Of a stretch of DNA of 64,000 nt, positions 26,719 to 36,584 are shown piece by piece. A program made the translations under genes and the position numbers. Every line of letters begins with the position of its first letter. The first letter of the stretch is position 1. Source of the DNA: an uncultured Clostridia bacterium (lineage in GTDB: Bacteria; Bacillota; Clostridia; Oscillospirales; JAAYOS01); the NCBI GenBank assembly GCA_947631015.1, contig CANRJS010000007.1:1-64000 (forward strand), given 5' to 3'. The notes below the pieces were generated by a model that saw only the letters and a list, made by a program, of their open reading frames with translations, made no database searches and was not told the origin of the DNA.

Positions 26719-28039
26719 GGTCGTCGGAGCCGGCCTCGCGGGAAGCGAGGCGGCGTGGCAGCTCGCGCGGCAGGGAATAGACGTCGAGCTTATCGAGATG
26801 AAGCCGAAGAAGCGCACACCCGCGCATTCGAGCGACCTCTTCGGGGAGCTCGTCTGCTCGAACAGTCTGCGCGGAGCGGGGCTCGAGAACGCTCCGGGGC
26901 TCCTCAAGCAGGAGCTGAGGATGTTCGGCTCACTCATAATGACGTCGGCGGACGAGAACCGCGTCGAGGCGGGCGGAGCGCTCGCGGTCGACCGCGAGGG
27001 CTTCGCGCAGGGAATAACCCGGCGGCTCCGGAGCCATCCGAGGATAACCGTAGTTGAGGACGAGGTGACGGAGATACCGGAGGGCGACGTAATAATCGCC
27101 ACCGGCCCGCTCACGAGCGACCCGCTCGCGGACGCCATAGGGCGGTTCTTCGGCGAGGGAAGCGCGCTCAGCTTCTACGACGCCGCCGCGCCGATAGTCA
27201 CCTTCGAGAGCGTGGACATGTCGCGGGCGTTCTTCGCCTCGCGCTACGACAAGGGCGGCGCGGACTACATCAACTGCCCGATGGATAAGGAGACCTACAC
27301 GGCGTTCCGCGCGGAGCTCGCTTCGGCGCGGGAGGCGGAGGTTCACGGCTTTGAGGACGGCAAGGTGTTCGAGGGCTGTATGCCGGTGGAGGTCATGGCG
27401 CGCCGGGGCGAGGATACGCTCCGCTTCGGGCCGCTCAAGCCGAGGGGGATATTCGACCCCGAGACCGGGAAAAGTCCCTACGCCGTAGTGCAGCTCCGCC
27501 GCGACAACCGCGAGGGGACGCTTTACAACATCGTGGGCTTCCAGACACACCTCGCCCACCCCGAGCAGAAGCGGGTGTTTTCGATGATACCGGCGCTCGA
27601 ACACGCGAATTTCGTGCGGTACGGCGTTATGCACCGCAACACCTACATCAACTCGCCGAGGCTGCTCGACCGCTTCTACCGCGCGCGGAAGGAGCCGCGC
27701 GTCGTGTTCGCGGGACAGATGACCGGCGTCGAGGGCTACATAGAGAGCTGCGCATCCGGGATGTATGCCGCGATAAACCTCGGACTGCGCCTGCGCGGAC
27801 GCGCGCCGCTCGAGCTCGGAAACTTCAGCGCCGTCGGGGCGCTCGCGGAGTACATAAGCGGCGGCGCGGAGAGCGACAGCTTCCAGCCGATGAACATAAA
27901 CTTCGGCATAATGCAGCCGTGGGACGGCGGAAAAATGAAAAAGCGTGACCGTTACCGCGCGATAAGCGCGCGGTCGCTTGAAAAACTGGAGGAAATACTG
28001 AAGGAACGGAAGGGGGATCTCGATGAAGATAATCATTGA
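26708..28039 (+). CDS. trmFO: tRNA (uracil-54-C5)-methyltransferase TrmFO
   Basis: A 443-residue folate/FAD-dependent enzyme that makes ribothymidine at position 54 in tRNA. The FAD-binding motif VVGAGLAGSEAAWQLA opens the protein, followed by the family stretches HSSDLFGELVCSNSLR, YINCPMDKETY and FAGQMTGVEGYIESCASG. Full length. The start lies 11 nt inside topA and the end overlaps plsX by 17 nt, giving a tightly packed operon. Confidence 0.96.
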   Translation: MKVKVVGAGLAGSEAAWQLARQGIDVELIEMKPKKRTPAHSSDLFGELVCSNSLRGAGLENAPGLLKQELRMFGSLIMTSADENRVEAGGALAVDREGFAQGITRRLRSHPRITVVEDEVTEIPEGDVIIATGPLTSDPLADAIGRFFGEGSALSFYDAAAPIVTFESVDMSRAFFASRYDKGGADYINCPMDKETYTAFRAELASAREAEVHGFEDGKVFEGCMPVEVMARRGEDTLRFGPLKPRGIFDPETGKSPYAVVQLRRDNREGTLYNIVGFQTHLAHPEQKRVFSMIPALEHANFVRYGVMHRNTYINSPRLLDRFYRARKEPRVVFAGQMTGVEGYIESCASGMYAAINLGLRLRGRAPLELGNFSAVGALAEYISGGAESDSFQPMNINFGIMQPWDGGKMKKRDRYRAISARSLEKLEEILKERKGDLDEDNH

Positions 28040-29054
28040 CGCCATGGGAGGCGACAACGCGCCGCAGGCTCCGGTACTGGGGACGCTGAAAGCGAGGGAG
28101 CAGCTCGGCGTGGACGTCTGCCTCGTCGGACGGATAACCGACATGCTCGGCGTGCTCAAGGAGGCGGGCATAGGCGACCTGCCGCAGGGCGTGGAGCTGC
28201 GGGACGCGCCGGAGGTCGTTGAGATGTGCGACGACCCGGCGAAGGTCGTCCGCACGAAGAAGGAGTCCTCGATGGTCGTGGGGCTCAATATGCTCACGGA
28301 GGGGTACGGAGACGCGTTCGCGTCCGCCGGCTCGACCGGCGCGCTCCTCACCGCCGCGACGCTTGTCGCAAAGCGGGTGCGCGGCATCCGCCGCGCCGCG
28401 CTCGGCTCGCTCATACCTACGGCGAAGGGAAAGGCGCTGCTCATCGACTGCGGCGCAAACCTCGAGTGCACGCCGGAATATCTGCTCCAGTTCGCGTATA
28501 TGGGCAGCTATTACATGGACAGAATGATGGACGTGAAAAACCCGACGGTCGGCATACTCAACATCGGCGCGGAGCCGACGAAGGGCCGCGACCTCCAGGT
28601 CGAGACCTACAAGGTCCTCGAGGCGGAGAAGGCTGCGGGACGGCTCAATTTCGTCGGAAACGTCGAGAGCCGCGAAGTCATGTCGGGCGACTGCGACATA
28701 ATTGTCTGCGACGGATACTCGGGCAACATATTACTCAAGGGAATAGAGGGCGTGGGCGTGTTTTTCAAGAACGCGCTGAAGGACATCTTCTACAAGAGCC
28801 TCCGCACGAAGCTCGGCGCGCTCATGGTTAAGGACGGAATCGACGATCTCAAGAACATGATGGACTACAACTCCGTCGGCGGAGCGCCGCTGCTCGGTAT
28901 ATCGCTTCCGGTGTACAAAATACACGGCTCGGCGGGCGAACAGGCGGTCACGAGCGCTATAGGCGGCGTGAAGAAGTACGTCGAGAGCGGCATAATAGAG
29001 GAGATAGCGAAAAACATCGAATATATGCGTCTTGAGCCGGCCCCCGGAAAATAG
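28023..29054 (+). CDS. plsX: Phosphate acyltransferase PlsX
   Basis: A 343-residue enzyme that turns acyl-ACP into acyl-phosphate, the donor for glycerol-3-phosphate acylation in phospholipid synthesis. The opening IDAMGGDNAPQA and later FASAGSTGALLTAA and VCDGYSGNILLKG are family signatures. It is followed by the gene for its acyl carrier, acpP, which has its own promoter. The ribosome site AAGGGG lies within the end of trmFO. Confidence 0.96.
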   Translation: MKIIIDAMGGDNAPQAPVLGTLKAREQLGVDVCLVGRITDMLGVLKEAGIGDLPQGVELRDAPEVVEMCDDPAKVVRTKKESSMVVGLNMLTEGYGDAFASAGSTGALLTAATLVAKRVRGIRRAALGSLIPTAKGKALLIDCGANLECTPEYLLQFAYMGSYYMDRMMDVKNPTVGILNIGAEPTKGRDLQVETYKVLEAEKAAGRLNFVGNVESREVMSGDCDIIVCDGYSGNILLKGIEGVGVFFKNALKDIFYKSLRTKLGALMVKDGIDDLKNMMDYNSVGGAPLLGISLPVYKIHGSAGEQAVTSAIGGVKKYVESGIIEEIAKNIEYMRLEPAPGK

Positions 29055-29065
29055 TTAAAAAGGGG

Positions 29066-29094
29066 TTGACAATCGGGCAAAATATGAATATCAT
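29066..29094 (+). promoter_or_regulatory. Promoter for acpP
   Basis: TTGACA (29066-29071), a 17-bp spacer and TATCAT (29089-29094), about 55 bp before the acpP start. It allows acyl carrier protein to be made in excess of PlsX. Confidence 0.75.
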
Positions 29095-29148
29095 CATTTT
29101 AGAGGAATGCGTTATGCCTTCCGAGAACGACCGGAGGAGGTGAACAGC

Positions 29149-29388
29149 ATGGACATGGAGATATTTGAAAAGATAAGAGGGATAGTGGCGGAGCAGTTCG
29201 GCGTAGACCCGGATGAGATCACCCCGATCACCAGCTTTGAGGATAACCTTAGTGCCGACTCGCTTGACGTGGTGGAGCTCACAATGTCGCTTGAGGAGGA
29301 ATTCGACCTCGGCGAGCTTGAGGACGAGGCACTGGAAAACCTTCGCACGGTCGGAGATGTCGTGAATCTGATCGCATCGAAGCAGTAA
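29149..29388 (+). CDS. acpP: Acyl carrier protein
   Basis: A 79-residue carrier of fatty-acyl chains. The phosphopantetheine-accepting Ser is in [11 protein letters not shown] (about residue 38), and the protein is strongly acidic with the usual four-helix pattern. The ATG at 29149 follows a strong GGAGGAGG by 8 nt. A partly open frame upstream is rejected because it lacks a ribosome site and runs into the promoter. Confidence 0.96.
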   Translation: MDMEIFEKIRGIVAEQFGVDPDEITPITSFEDNLSADSLDVVELTMSLEEEFDLGELEDEALENLRTVGDVVNLIASKQ

Positions 29389-29394
29389 GCAAAA

Positions 29395-29419
29395 CTGCCC
29401 TCGCCAGCGGCGGGGGCAG
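29395..29419 (+). terminator. Hairpin after acpP
   Basis: CTGCCCTCGCC pairs with GGCGGGGGCAG (one G-U pair) around AGC. The following sequence, CTTCATATTTG, is only moderately T-rich, so partial readthrough into rnc is likely. Confidence 0.65.
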
Positions 29420-29472
29420 CTTCATATTTGCCGAGACTGACTTTTAAGGCTGTATATGTGAAAGGGATCGCT

Positions 29473-30156
29473 TTGAACGGAAGTATTGAAAGCTACGAAA
29501 AAATAATAGGCTACGAATTTAAGGACAAGTCGCTCATAGAGACTGCGCTTACGCACAGCTCGTACACAAACGAGCACCACGGAGACGGCGAGGACTATGA
29601 GCGCCTTGAGTTCCTCGGGGACAGCATACTCGGCTTCTTTGCGGCGGAGTATCTCTTCGGCGAATGCCGCGACGCGGAGGGCGAGCTTACGCGCATGCGC
29701 GCGGCGCTCGTCTGCGAGGAGAGCCTTGCTTCGGTGGCGGAGGAGCTTCGCATCGGGGAGCACCTGCGCATCGGCAGGGGCGAGGAGGCAAGCGGCGGAA
29801 GACAGCGCCGCTCCGTCCGCGCCGACGTGGTGGAGGCGACGCTGTGCGCCATCTACCTAGACGGCGGGGAGGAGCCGGCGCGCGAATTCGTGCACCGTTT
29901 TATCCTGACGCCGGAGAGGGTGGCGGCGTCCTCGCGGACCGAGGACTACAAGACCGTTCTCCAGGAATACGTTCAGCGTGACCGCGCCTCGGTGCTCTGC
30001 TACCGGCTCGTGGGAGAGTCCGGACCGGATCACCGCAAGCGCTTCGAGTCGGAGGCGATAGTCAACGGCGAGGTCATGGGGCGCGGCGTCGGAAGCTCCA
30101 AGAAGAAGGCGGAGCAGGCGGCGGCGCAGGACGCGTGCAGGCGGCTCGGCGTATGA
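29473..30156 (+). CDS. rnc: Ribonuclease III
   Basis: A 227-residue double-strand-specific RNase that processes rRNA and mRNA. The RNase III signature is ERLEFLGDSILGFF (from residue 43), with the second metal-site helix DVVEATLCAIYLDGG (about 118). A C-terminal double-stranded RNA-binding domain runs about 153-225 and ends GSSKKKAEQAAAQDACRRL. The start is placed at TTG 29473, 5-6 nt after AAAGGGA, which gives the usual length; upstream frames lack a ribosome site. It overlaps the next gene by 4 nt. Confidence 0.94.
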   Translation: MNGSIESYEKIIGYEFKDKSLIETALTHSSYTNEHHGDGEDYERLEFLGDSILGFFAAEYLFGECRDAEGELTRMRAALVCEESLASVAEELRIGEHLRIGRGEEASGGRQRRSVRADVVEATLCAIYLDGGEEPAREFVHRFILTPERVAASSRTEDYKTVLQEYVQRDRASVLCYRLVGESGPDHRKRFESEAIVNGEVMGRGVGSSKKKAEQAAAQDACRRLGV

Positions 30157-31145
30157 GAGCGAGAAGGAGCATCATACCGGTGTTCGTGCCGCACCTCGGA
30201 TGCCCGAGAAACTGCGTCTTCTGCAACCAGCGCTCGATAGCGTCCCCGCACGAGCCGTCGGCGGAGGAGGTCTCGCGCGAGATAGAATCCGCGCTCGGGC
30301 GCTCCGGGGACGGAGCGGAGCTCGCGTTCTACGGCGGCAGCTTTACCGCAATAGAGCGTGAAAAGCGGCTTGCGTATCTCGAGGCGGCGCAGCCGTTCCT
30401 TCGGGACGGTCGCCTCTCGTCGATACGCGTGTCCACACGACCGGACGCGATAGACGGCGGGATAATGAGTGAGCTGCATCGTTACGGCGTGGAGACGGTC
30501 GAACTCGGCGCACAGTCCACCGACGACCGCGTGCTCGAGCTCTCGGAGAGAGGACACACCCGCGAGGACATCGCGCGCGCAAGCGAGCTGCTGAAGCGCG
30601 AGGGCTTCACGCTCGGCCTTCAGATGATGATAGGGCTTCCCGGAGAGAAGCCGGACGGACATATCGAGACGGCGCGCGACCTCGTGCGCTTCGGCGCGGA
30701 CTTCGTGCGCGTCTACCCGACGGTCGTCGTAAAGAACACGGCGCTCGAGAATATGTGGCGCGCGGGACTGTATACCGCGCTCACGCCCGAGCAGGCGGCG
30801 GAGCTCTCCGCCGATGTGCTCGAGATATTTGAGAAGGCGGGAGTGCCGGTCATCCGTCTCGGACTCAACCCCACAGAGGAGCTGCGCGGCGAGGTCGCCG
30901 CGGGCGCATATCATCCGGCGCTCGGGGACATGGCGCGCGGCGTTCTCATGCGCCGCCGCGCGGAACAGGTGCTCCCGCCGTACCGCCACGCGAAGGAGGC
31001 GGCGCTTTTCGTCGCGCGCGGGAGGACGTCCACCATGACGGGTCAGCACAGACGCAACCTGGAACTTCTGGAGAAAGAATTTGACATAGGACGCCTCAAA
31101 GTCATCGAGCGGGACACTCTCGAGGGCTTTGAGGTGGTTATATGA
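30153..31145 (+). CDS. Elp3-like radical SAM protein
   Basis: A 330-residue radical SAM enzyme. The [4Fe-4S] cluster motif is CPRNCVFC (CX3CX2C, about residues 17-24), followed by the glycine-rich SAM strand AFYGGSFTAIE and an Elp3-like core (LGAQSTDDRVLELSERGHT; MMIGLPGEKPDGH). It lacks the acetyltransferase domain of true Elp3. This rnc-radical SAM-smc order is common in Clostridia, where the protein is thought to act on RNA, but its substrate is not established. It overlaps rnc by 4 nt. Confidence 0.9.
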   Translation: MRARRSIIPVFVPHLGCPRNCVFCNQRSIASPHEPSAEEVSREIESALGRSGDGAELAFYGGSFTAIEREKRLAYLEAAQPFLRDGRLSSIRVSTRPDAIDGGIMSELHRYGVETVELGAQSTDDRVLELSERGHTREDIARASELLKREGFTLGLQMMIGLPGEKPDGHIETARDLVRFGADFVRVYPTVVVKNTALENMWRAGLYTALTPEQAAELSADVLEIFEKAGVPVIRLGLNPTEELRGEVAAGAYHPALGDMARGVLMRRRAEQVLPPYRHAKEAALFVARGRTSTMTGQHRRNLELLEKEFDIGRLKVIERDTLEGFEVVI

Positions 31146-31196
31146 CAATATCCTGCCCGCGTGGCGGCGTCCGCCGGGAGAAATGAGGAGAAAAGA

Positions 31197-34100
31197 TTGT
31201 TCTTAAAATCACTTCAACTGCAGGGCTTCAAGTCCTTTCCGGACAGGACGGTGCTCGACTTCGACAGAGGCATGAGCGCCGTCGTCGGTCCGAACGGGAG
31301 CGGGAAGTCAAACATCGCGGACGCGGTGCGCTGGGTGCTCGGCGAACAGTCAAGCAAGACCCTGCGCGGCGCGAAGATGGAGGACGTGGTGTTCAAGGGC
31401 ACGGCGGAGCGCGGCCCCGTGGGGTACGCGGAGGTGTCGCTCGTCCTTGACAACGGCGACGGGACGCTTCCCATCGAGGCGGGAGAGGTCATGGTGACCC
31501 GCCGCTACTTCCGCTCCGGCGAGAGCGAATACTACATCAACCGCGAGCCGGTGCGCCTGAGGGACGTCCACGAGCTTTTTATGGACACCGGCCTCGGCAG
31601 AGACGGATATTCGATAATCGGGCAGGGACGTATCGATGAGATACTTTCCACCCGCAGTACCGACCGTCGCGAGATTTTCGAGGAGGCGGCGGGCATCTCC
31701 AAGTACAGGTACCGCAAGGAGGAGGCGGAGAGAAAGCTGGACGCCACCGAACAGAACCTCCTGCGGATAAACGACAAAATAGCCGAGCTGGAGCTTTCGG
31801 TGGGGCCGATGCGCGAGCAGGCCGAGACCGCGAAGAAATACCTCGTGCTCCGCGACGATCTGCGCGTCGCCGAGACCTCCGTCTGGATGGCAACGCTCGA
31901 ACGGCTTAGACAGTCGGCGCAGAAGTCGCGAAGCGACCTCGCGATAGCCACGGAGCAGCTAGAACGCGAGCAGGCCGAGCTGGACAGCCTTTACGCGCGC
32001 GCGGAGGCGCTCGCGGAGAAGATGACAAAGGGCGACGTTGAGGCGGAGGCGGCGCGCGCCGCGCTCTCCGAGTCTGAGCAGCGGCTCGCCGCCGCGCGGA
32101 GCGAGGCGGAGCTTATTGAGGGACGCATAAAGAACCTCGAGGAGAACATCGAACGCACGGAGGGCGAGCTTGAGGACGAGAGGACGCGCGAGAAGTCCCG
32201 CTTCGAGCAGATAGCAGACCGCGAGCGCCGCGCGGGCGAATGCGAGGAGGATGTATCCCGGGCAGACTCCGAGATCTCCGAGCTCGAGAAGAAGATAAGC
32301 GAAATGCTTGCAAGCGAGGGAGAGATCGGCGGAAAGGCCGACGCGCTCGCGGCGAGAATAGCGGACGAGGACGCGGAGCTGTCACAGCTGCGTCTGGAGC
32401 TCGGCACGATCGAAGCGGCGAACGCGGAGACCGAGCGCCGCCGGTCGGAGGCGGAGAGCGGTCTTGAAGCAAAGCGGGCGGAGCTTGCCGCCGCCGAGAC
32501 TGAATTTGCCGGGAAGAACCGGGAACTTGAGGAGGAGCGCGGGCGTCTTGAGGAACTTGCAAACGCTATCTCCGGATACGCGATGCGCCTCGAGCGCCGC
32601 CGCGCAAAGCTTGGCGGCCTGCGTGAGGAGAGCACGAAGCTTAGGATGAGCCTCGCGGCGGCGGACGACCGCATAAAGCTCCTCACCGATATGGAACGTG
32701 AGAACGAGGGAGCGCCCCGCGCGGTGAAGATGGTCCTTTCGGAGGCGGAGCGCGGCGGGCTTCACGGCATACACGGTCAGCTCGCGCGGCTGATAAGCGC
32801 GGACGACCGCAGCGCCCTTGCCATAGAGACGGCGCTGGGGGCGGCGCTGCAGAACGTCGTCGTCTCCACCGAGGAGGACGCGAAGGACGCCATAGCCTAC
32901 CTCAAGCGCCGCGACGGGGGACGCGCCACCTTCCTGCCGGTATCCGCGATACGCGCGCGGGACTTCGGTGAGAACGTGGCCGGAGAGAAGGGCTTCATCG
33001 GCGTCGCAAGCGAGCTCGTCACATGCGACGCGAAGTACCGAGACATCGTCTCGAACCTCCTCTCGCGCACCGTCGTCGTAGACAACATGGATAACGCCAT
33101 AGCGATGGCGCGGCGGCACTCGCAGCGATTCCGCATAGTCACCTCCGACGGACAGATAATCAACACCGGCGGCTCGATGACCGGCGGCTCCGCCGGGCGC
33201 GGGACGGGAGTTCTGAGCCGGGCAAACGAAATATCACGCCTCAGGACGGAGCGCGAAAAGCTCGCGCAGAAGCTCTCGGAGCAGGAAAAGACCGTGCGCG
33301 AAGCGGAGCGCGAGGTCACGGCGGCGGAGTATGAGAACAGCGTCGCCGAAGACGAGCGCCGCGAGGCGTCCGAGGCGGTAATACGCCTCGAGGGCGAGCT
33401 GCACACTATTGAGGCGCGGCTCGGGTCCGCACGGGAAGCCGCCGCGTCGCTCGAGGGCGAAACGTCGTCCGCCGCGGAGCGCCTGAAGGAAAACGCGGAG
33501 CGCGCGGTGGAACTTTCGGAAGAAATATCGCGGCACGAGTCCGCACGGGACGCGGCGTCCTCCGAGCTTGACAGGCTGAAGGAGGGGAGCGGCGAGCTTA
33601 CCGAACAGCGCGGCAGCTTCTCCGAGAAGATGGCAGAGCTCCGCGAGAAGCGGAGCGCGGCGGCAGCAGAGTTAGAGTCGCTTCGCGGGAGCATAGAGGA
33701 CTTCCGAAAGATGGGCGAGCAGTACGCGTCCGACACTCTGCGCCGCGAGGAGCAGATAGAGGGCTACCGTAAGGAAAAGGACGGTCTCATGAACTCCGCC
33801 GAAGAGAAACGCGGAGAGATAGCGGAGCTTGAGCGCGAGCGGGACGGGAAGAACGCCGCAGTCGAGGCGCTTAGGCGCGAGCGTATGGCGACCGACGCAG
33901 AGAGGTCTGCCGTTGACCGCGACGTGCAGGAGCGGAACCGCGCGGTGGTGAACCTCACAAACGAGCGCGCGCGCCTCGAACAGCGCACCGGCGAGGCGGA
34001 CATGCAGGAAAAGCAGATCCTCGACCGTATGTGGGAGAGCTACGAGCTGACGCCGCTCACGGCGGCGGAGGTCGCAAAGCCGGTAGAAAACTTACAGAGC

Positions 34101-34769
34101 GAACAGCGCCGGGCGTCCTCGCTGCGCAGGGAAATGACGGCTCTGAGGCCGGTCAACATCGGCGCTATAGACGAGTGGGCGCGGCTCAGCGAACGGTACG
34201 AATATCTCACTAGCCAGCGCGACGACGTGACGGGCTCCGCAGACGAATTGAAGAAGATAATCGCGGAGATAACGGGCGAGATGAAGGAGATTTTCACCCG
34301 CGAGTTCGAGCGCATAAACGAGAAGTTCGGAGAGACGTTTGCGGAGCTCTTCGGCGGCGGAAAGGCTTCCGTCCGCCTTGAGGACGAGAGCGACGTGCTC
34401 GGAAGCGGCATAGCCATAGACGTCCGCCTGCCGGGTAAGACGACGCTCGCGATAGGCTCGCTCTCCGGCGGAGAGAAGGCCTTCGTCGCGACGGCGCTTT
34501 ACTTTGCAATACTTAAGGTGCGCCCCACACCGTTCTGCATAGTCGACGAGGTGGACACCGCCCTCGACGAGCGGAACGTCCTGCGCGCGGCGGCGTACAT
34601 GAAGCGTCTCTGCGAGTCGACGCAGTTCATAGCGATAACGCACAAGCGCGGCACGATGGAGGCCTGCGACGCGCTCTACGGAGTGACGATGCAGTCGCCG
34701 GGAGTATCGAAGATACTGCCGCTCAGCATAAGCGAAGTCGAGCGCGAGCTCGGCATGGAGCTGAAATAG
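31197..34769 (+). CDS. smc: Chromosome segregation protein SMC
   Basis: A 1190-residue condensin ATPase. The N-terminal head has Walker A GPNGSGKSN (31-39), followed by a coiled coil (about 165-490), a hinge (about 500-650; GIHGQLARLISADD to TGGSMTGGSAGRGTG) and the returning coiled coil (about 680-1030). The C-terminal head has signature LSGGEKAFVATAL and Walker B FCIVDEVDTALDE. The start is TTG 31197, 6 nt after GAGGAG, giving the standard beginning MFLKSLQLQGFKSF; an in-frame GTG at 31161 has no ribosome site. scpA and scpB are not in the window. ftsY follows after 15 bp. Confidence 0.97.
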   Translation: MFLKSLQLQGFKSFPDRTVLDFDRGMSAVVGPNGSGKSNIADAVRWVLGEQSSKTLRGAKMEDVVFKGTAERGPVGYAEVSLVLDNGDGTLPIEAGEVMVTRRYFRSGESEYYINREPVRLRDVHELFMDTGLGRDGYSIIGQGRIDEILSTRSTDRREIFEEAAGISKYRYRKEEAERKLDATEQNLLRINDKIAELELSVGPMREQAETAKKYLVLRDDLRVAETSVWMATLERLRQSAQKSRSDLAIATEQLEREQAELDSLYARAEALAEKMTKGDVEAEAARAALSESEQRLAAARSEAELIEGRIKNLEENIERTEGELEDERTREKSRFEQIADRERRAGECEEDVSRADSEISELEKKISEMLASEGEIGGKADALAARIADEDAELSQLRLELGTIEAANAETERRRSEAESGLEAKRAELAAAETEFAGKNRELEEERGRLEELANAISGYAMRLERRRAKLGGLREESTKLRMSLAAADDRIKLLTDMERENEGAPRAVKMVLSEAERGGLHGIHGQLARLISADDRSALAIETALGAALQNVVVSTEEDAKDAIAYLKRRDGGRATFLPVSAIRARDFGENVAGEKGFIGVASELVTCDAKYRDIVSNLLSRTVVVDNMDNAIAMARRHSQRFRIVTSDGQIINTGGSMTGGSAGRGTGVLSRANEISRLRTEREKLAQKLSEQEKTVREAEREVTAAEYENSVAEDERREASEAVIRLEGELHTIEARLGSAREAAASLEGETSSAAERLKENAERAVELSEEISRHESARDAASSELDRLKEGSGELTEQRGSFSEKMAELREKRSAAAAELESLRGSIEDFRKMGEQYASDTLRREEQIEGYRKEKDGLMNSAEEKRGEIAELERERDGKNAAVEALRRERMATDAERSAVDRDVQERNRAVVNLTNERARLEQRTGEADMQEKQILDRMWESYELTPLTAAEVAKPVENLQSEQRRASSLRREMTALRPVNIGAIDEWARLSERYEYLTSQRDDVTGSADELKKIIAEITGEMKEIFTREFERINEKFGETFAELFGGGKASVRLEDESDVLGSGIAIDVRLPGKTTLAIGSLSGGEKAFVATALYFAILKVRPTPFCIVDEVDTALDERNVLRAAAYMKRLCESTQFIAITHKRGTMEACDALYGVTMQSPGVSKILPLSISEVERELGMELK

Positions 34770-34784
34770 TACGGAGGTAGAACA

Positions 34785-35690
34785 ATGGGATTTTTTGACA
34801 AGATACGCAAGGGGCTCACAAAGACGAAGGAGGGCGCGGGCGGAAGGCTCCGCGGCATCTTCGGCGGCTACACAAAGGCGGGCGAGGAGTTCTTCGAAGA
34901 GCTCGAGGAGACGCTTATCCTCGCGGACGTCGGAGCGCCGGTGGCGATGAAGGCGACCGACGAGCTCCGCGAGCGCGCAAGGCGGGACAGGCTCGACTCG
35001 GCGGAGGAGCTCCGCGCGGAGTTTGAAAATATAGTCCTCGAGATACTCGAGAGCGGAAAGAGCGAGCCGAAGACCGGGTATCCCACCGTGATACTTGTCA
35101 TAGGCGTCAACGGCGTGGGCAAGACCACGACGATAGGGAAGCTCGCCGCGCAGTACGTCGCGGAGGGGAAAAAGGTCCTGCTCTGCGCGGCGGACACTTT
35201 CCGCGCGGCGGCGGCGGACCAGCTCGAGATATGGGCGGAGCGCGCCGGATGCGGGATAGTCCGTCAGTCGGAGGGCTCCGACCCGGCGGCGGTCGTGTTC
35301 GACGCGTGCGCCGCGGCGAAGGCCCGCGGCGTCGACGTGCTCATTTGCGACACGGCGGGACGTCTCCAGAACAAGCAGAACCTCATGAACGAGCTGACAA
35401 AGATAAGCAGGGTCCTCGAGCGCGAGATGCCCGGCGCGGCGCGCGAGACCTACCTTGTCATCGACGCGACGACAGGTCAGAACGGTCTCGAGCAGGCAAA
35501 GCAGTTCGACGCGTCCGCAGAGCTCACCGGCCTCGTCCTCACGAAGCTCGACGGAACGGCCAAGGGCGGCATAGTCATTGCCATAGCCGACGCGATGAAG
35601 GTCCCGGTGCGCTACATCGGCGTCGGGGAGCAAACGGACGACCTCATGCCCTTCGACGCGAAAGGCTTCGTGGACGCGCTTTTCGAGTAA
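34785..35690 (+). CDS. ftsY: Signal recognition particle receptor FtsY
   Basis: A 301-residue GTPase that docks ribosome-SRP complexes at the membrane. A short N domain (about 1-95) is followed by the G domain with VNGVGKTTTIGKLAA (about 107), CAADTFRAAAADQLE, DTAGRLQNK and TKLDGTAKGG. There is no long acidic A domain, as in other Firmicutes. GGAGG precedes the ATG. rdgB starts 4 bp after its stop. Confidence 0.97.
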   Translation: MGFFDKIRKGLTKTKEGAGGRLRGIFGGYTKAGEEFFEELEETLILADVGAPVAMKATDELRERARRDRLDSAEELRAEFENIVLEILESGKSEPKTGYPTVILVIGVNGVGKTTTIGKLAAQYVAEGKKVLLCAADTFRAAAADQLEIWAERAGCGIVRQSEGSDPAAVVFDACAAAKARGVDVLICDTAGRLQNKQNLMNELTKISRVLEREMPGAARETYLVIDATTGQNGLEQAKQFDASAELTGLVLTKLDGTAKGGIVIAIADAMKVPVRYIGVGEQTDDLMPFDAKGFVDALFE

Positions 35691-35694
35691 GAAT

Positions 35695-36291
35695 ATGAAG
35701 CTGATACTTGCAACAAGGAACGCGCACAAGACCGGGGAGATGCGCGAGATACTTGCTCCGTGGGAGGTGCTGAGCCTCACGGACATAGGCTTTGAGGGCG
35801 AGATAACGGAGGACGGCGCGACCTTCGAGGAAAACGCCATGATAAAGGCGCGGGCGGCGGCGTCCGCTGCGCCGGGGTGCGTCGCGTTCGCGGACGACAG
35901 CGGCATAGCCGTCGACGCGCTCGGCGGGGCGCCGGGAATATTCTCCGCGCGCTTCGGCGGTGAGCTCTGCAAAAGCGACCGCGAGCGGACGGAACTCCTG
36001 CTCCGCAACATGCGCGGCGAACCGAACCGCGCGGCGAAGTTCGTGTGCTGCATAGCCTGCGTCCTTCCGGACGGAGAGAGCTTCACCGTTCGCGGGGAGT
36101 GTCCCGGAACACTCGCGGAGGAGTACCGGGGCGAGGGCGGCTTCGGCTACGACCCGATATTCGTCCCGGAGGACTTTGACAGGACGATGGGGGAAATATC
36201 CCCGGAGGAAAAGAACAGGATCTCACACCGCGCCCGAGCGCTCGCGTTCTTCCGTGAGGAGCTTGCGCGCAGGGCGGAAAGGAGCAGATAA
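35695..36291 (+). CDS. rdgB: XTP/dITP diphosphatase RdgB
   Basis: A 198-residue pyrophosphatase that removes ITP and XTP to keep deaminated purines out of nucleic acids. The Ham1 signature LATRNAHKTGEMREIL opens the protein; FADDSGIAVDALGGAPG and GGFGYDPIFVPE are the substrate and metal motifs, and SHRARAL closes it. Its stop overlaps the next start (TAATG). Confidence 0.96.
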   Translation: MKLILATRNAHKTGEMREILAPWEVLSLTDIGFEGEITEDGATFEENAMIKARAAASAAPGCVAFADDSGIAVDALGGAPGIFSARFGGELCKSDRERTELLLRNMRGEPNRAAKFVCCIACVLPDGESFTVRGECPGTLAEEYRGEGGFGYDPIFVPEDFDRTMGEISPEEKNRISHRARALAFFREELARRAERSR

Positions 36292-36572
36292 TGCTGACGG
36301 GAAAGGACAGGGCGCGTCTCCGCGCCATGGCAAACGGAATAGACACGATAGGGCAGGTCGGCAAGGACGGAATAAACGAAAACCTCGCCGCGCAGATGCG
36401 GGACGCGCTCGCGGCGCGGCAGCTCGTGAAATACCGCGTGCTCGAGAACTGCCCGCTCTCCGCGCGCGAGGCCGCGCAGGAGCTGGCGGAGCTTACCGGC
36501 GCGGAGATAGTACAGGTGATAGGCTACCGCTTCGTTCTCTACCTCGCGGACAAAGAAAATCCGCTTATCTGA
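36291..36572 (+). CDS. yhbY: CRM-domain RNA-binding protein YhbY
   Basis: A 93-residue single CRM domain that associates with pre-50S ribosomal particles. The pattern ARLRAMANGIDTIGQVGKDG followed by YRVLENC and the end IGYRFVLYLADKENPLI is typical. It sits in the usual yhbY-nadD-yqeK-LCP-rsfS order and overlaps rdgB by 1 nt. Confidence 0.93.
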   Translation: MLTGKDRARLRAMANGIDTIGQVGKDGINENLAAQMRDALAARQLVKYRVLENCPLSAREAAQELAELTGAEIVQVIGYRFVLYLADKENPLI

Positions 36573-36584
36573 CGGGAGCGCAAG

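Noticed and set aside
26930-28471. 513-codon minus-strand frame across trmFO and plsX
   Set aside because: It runs across two well-supported plus-strand genes and shows no domain.
30153-31145. True Elp3 tRNA acetyltransferase
   Set aside because: Only the radical SAM part is present; the acetyltransferase domain is missing.
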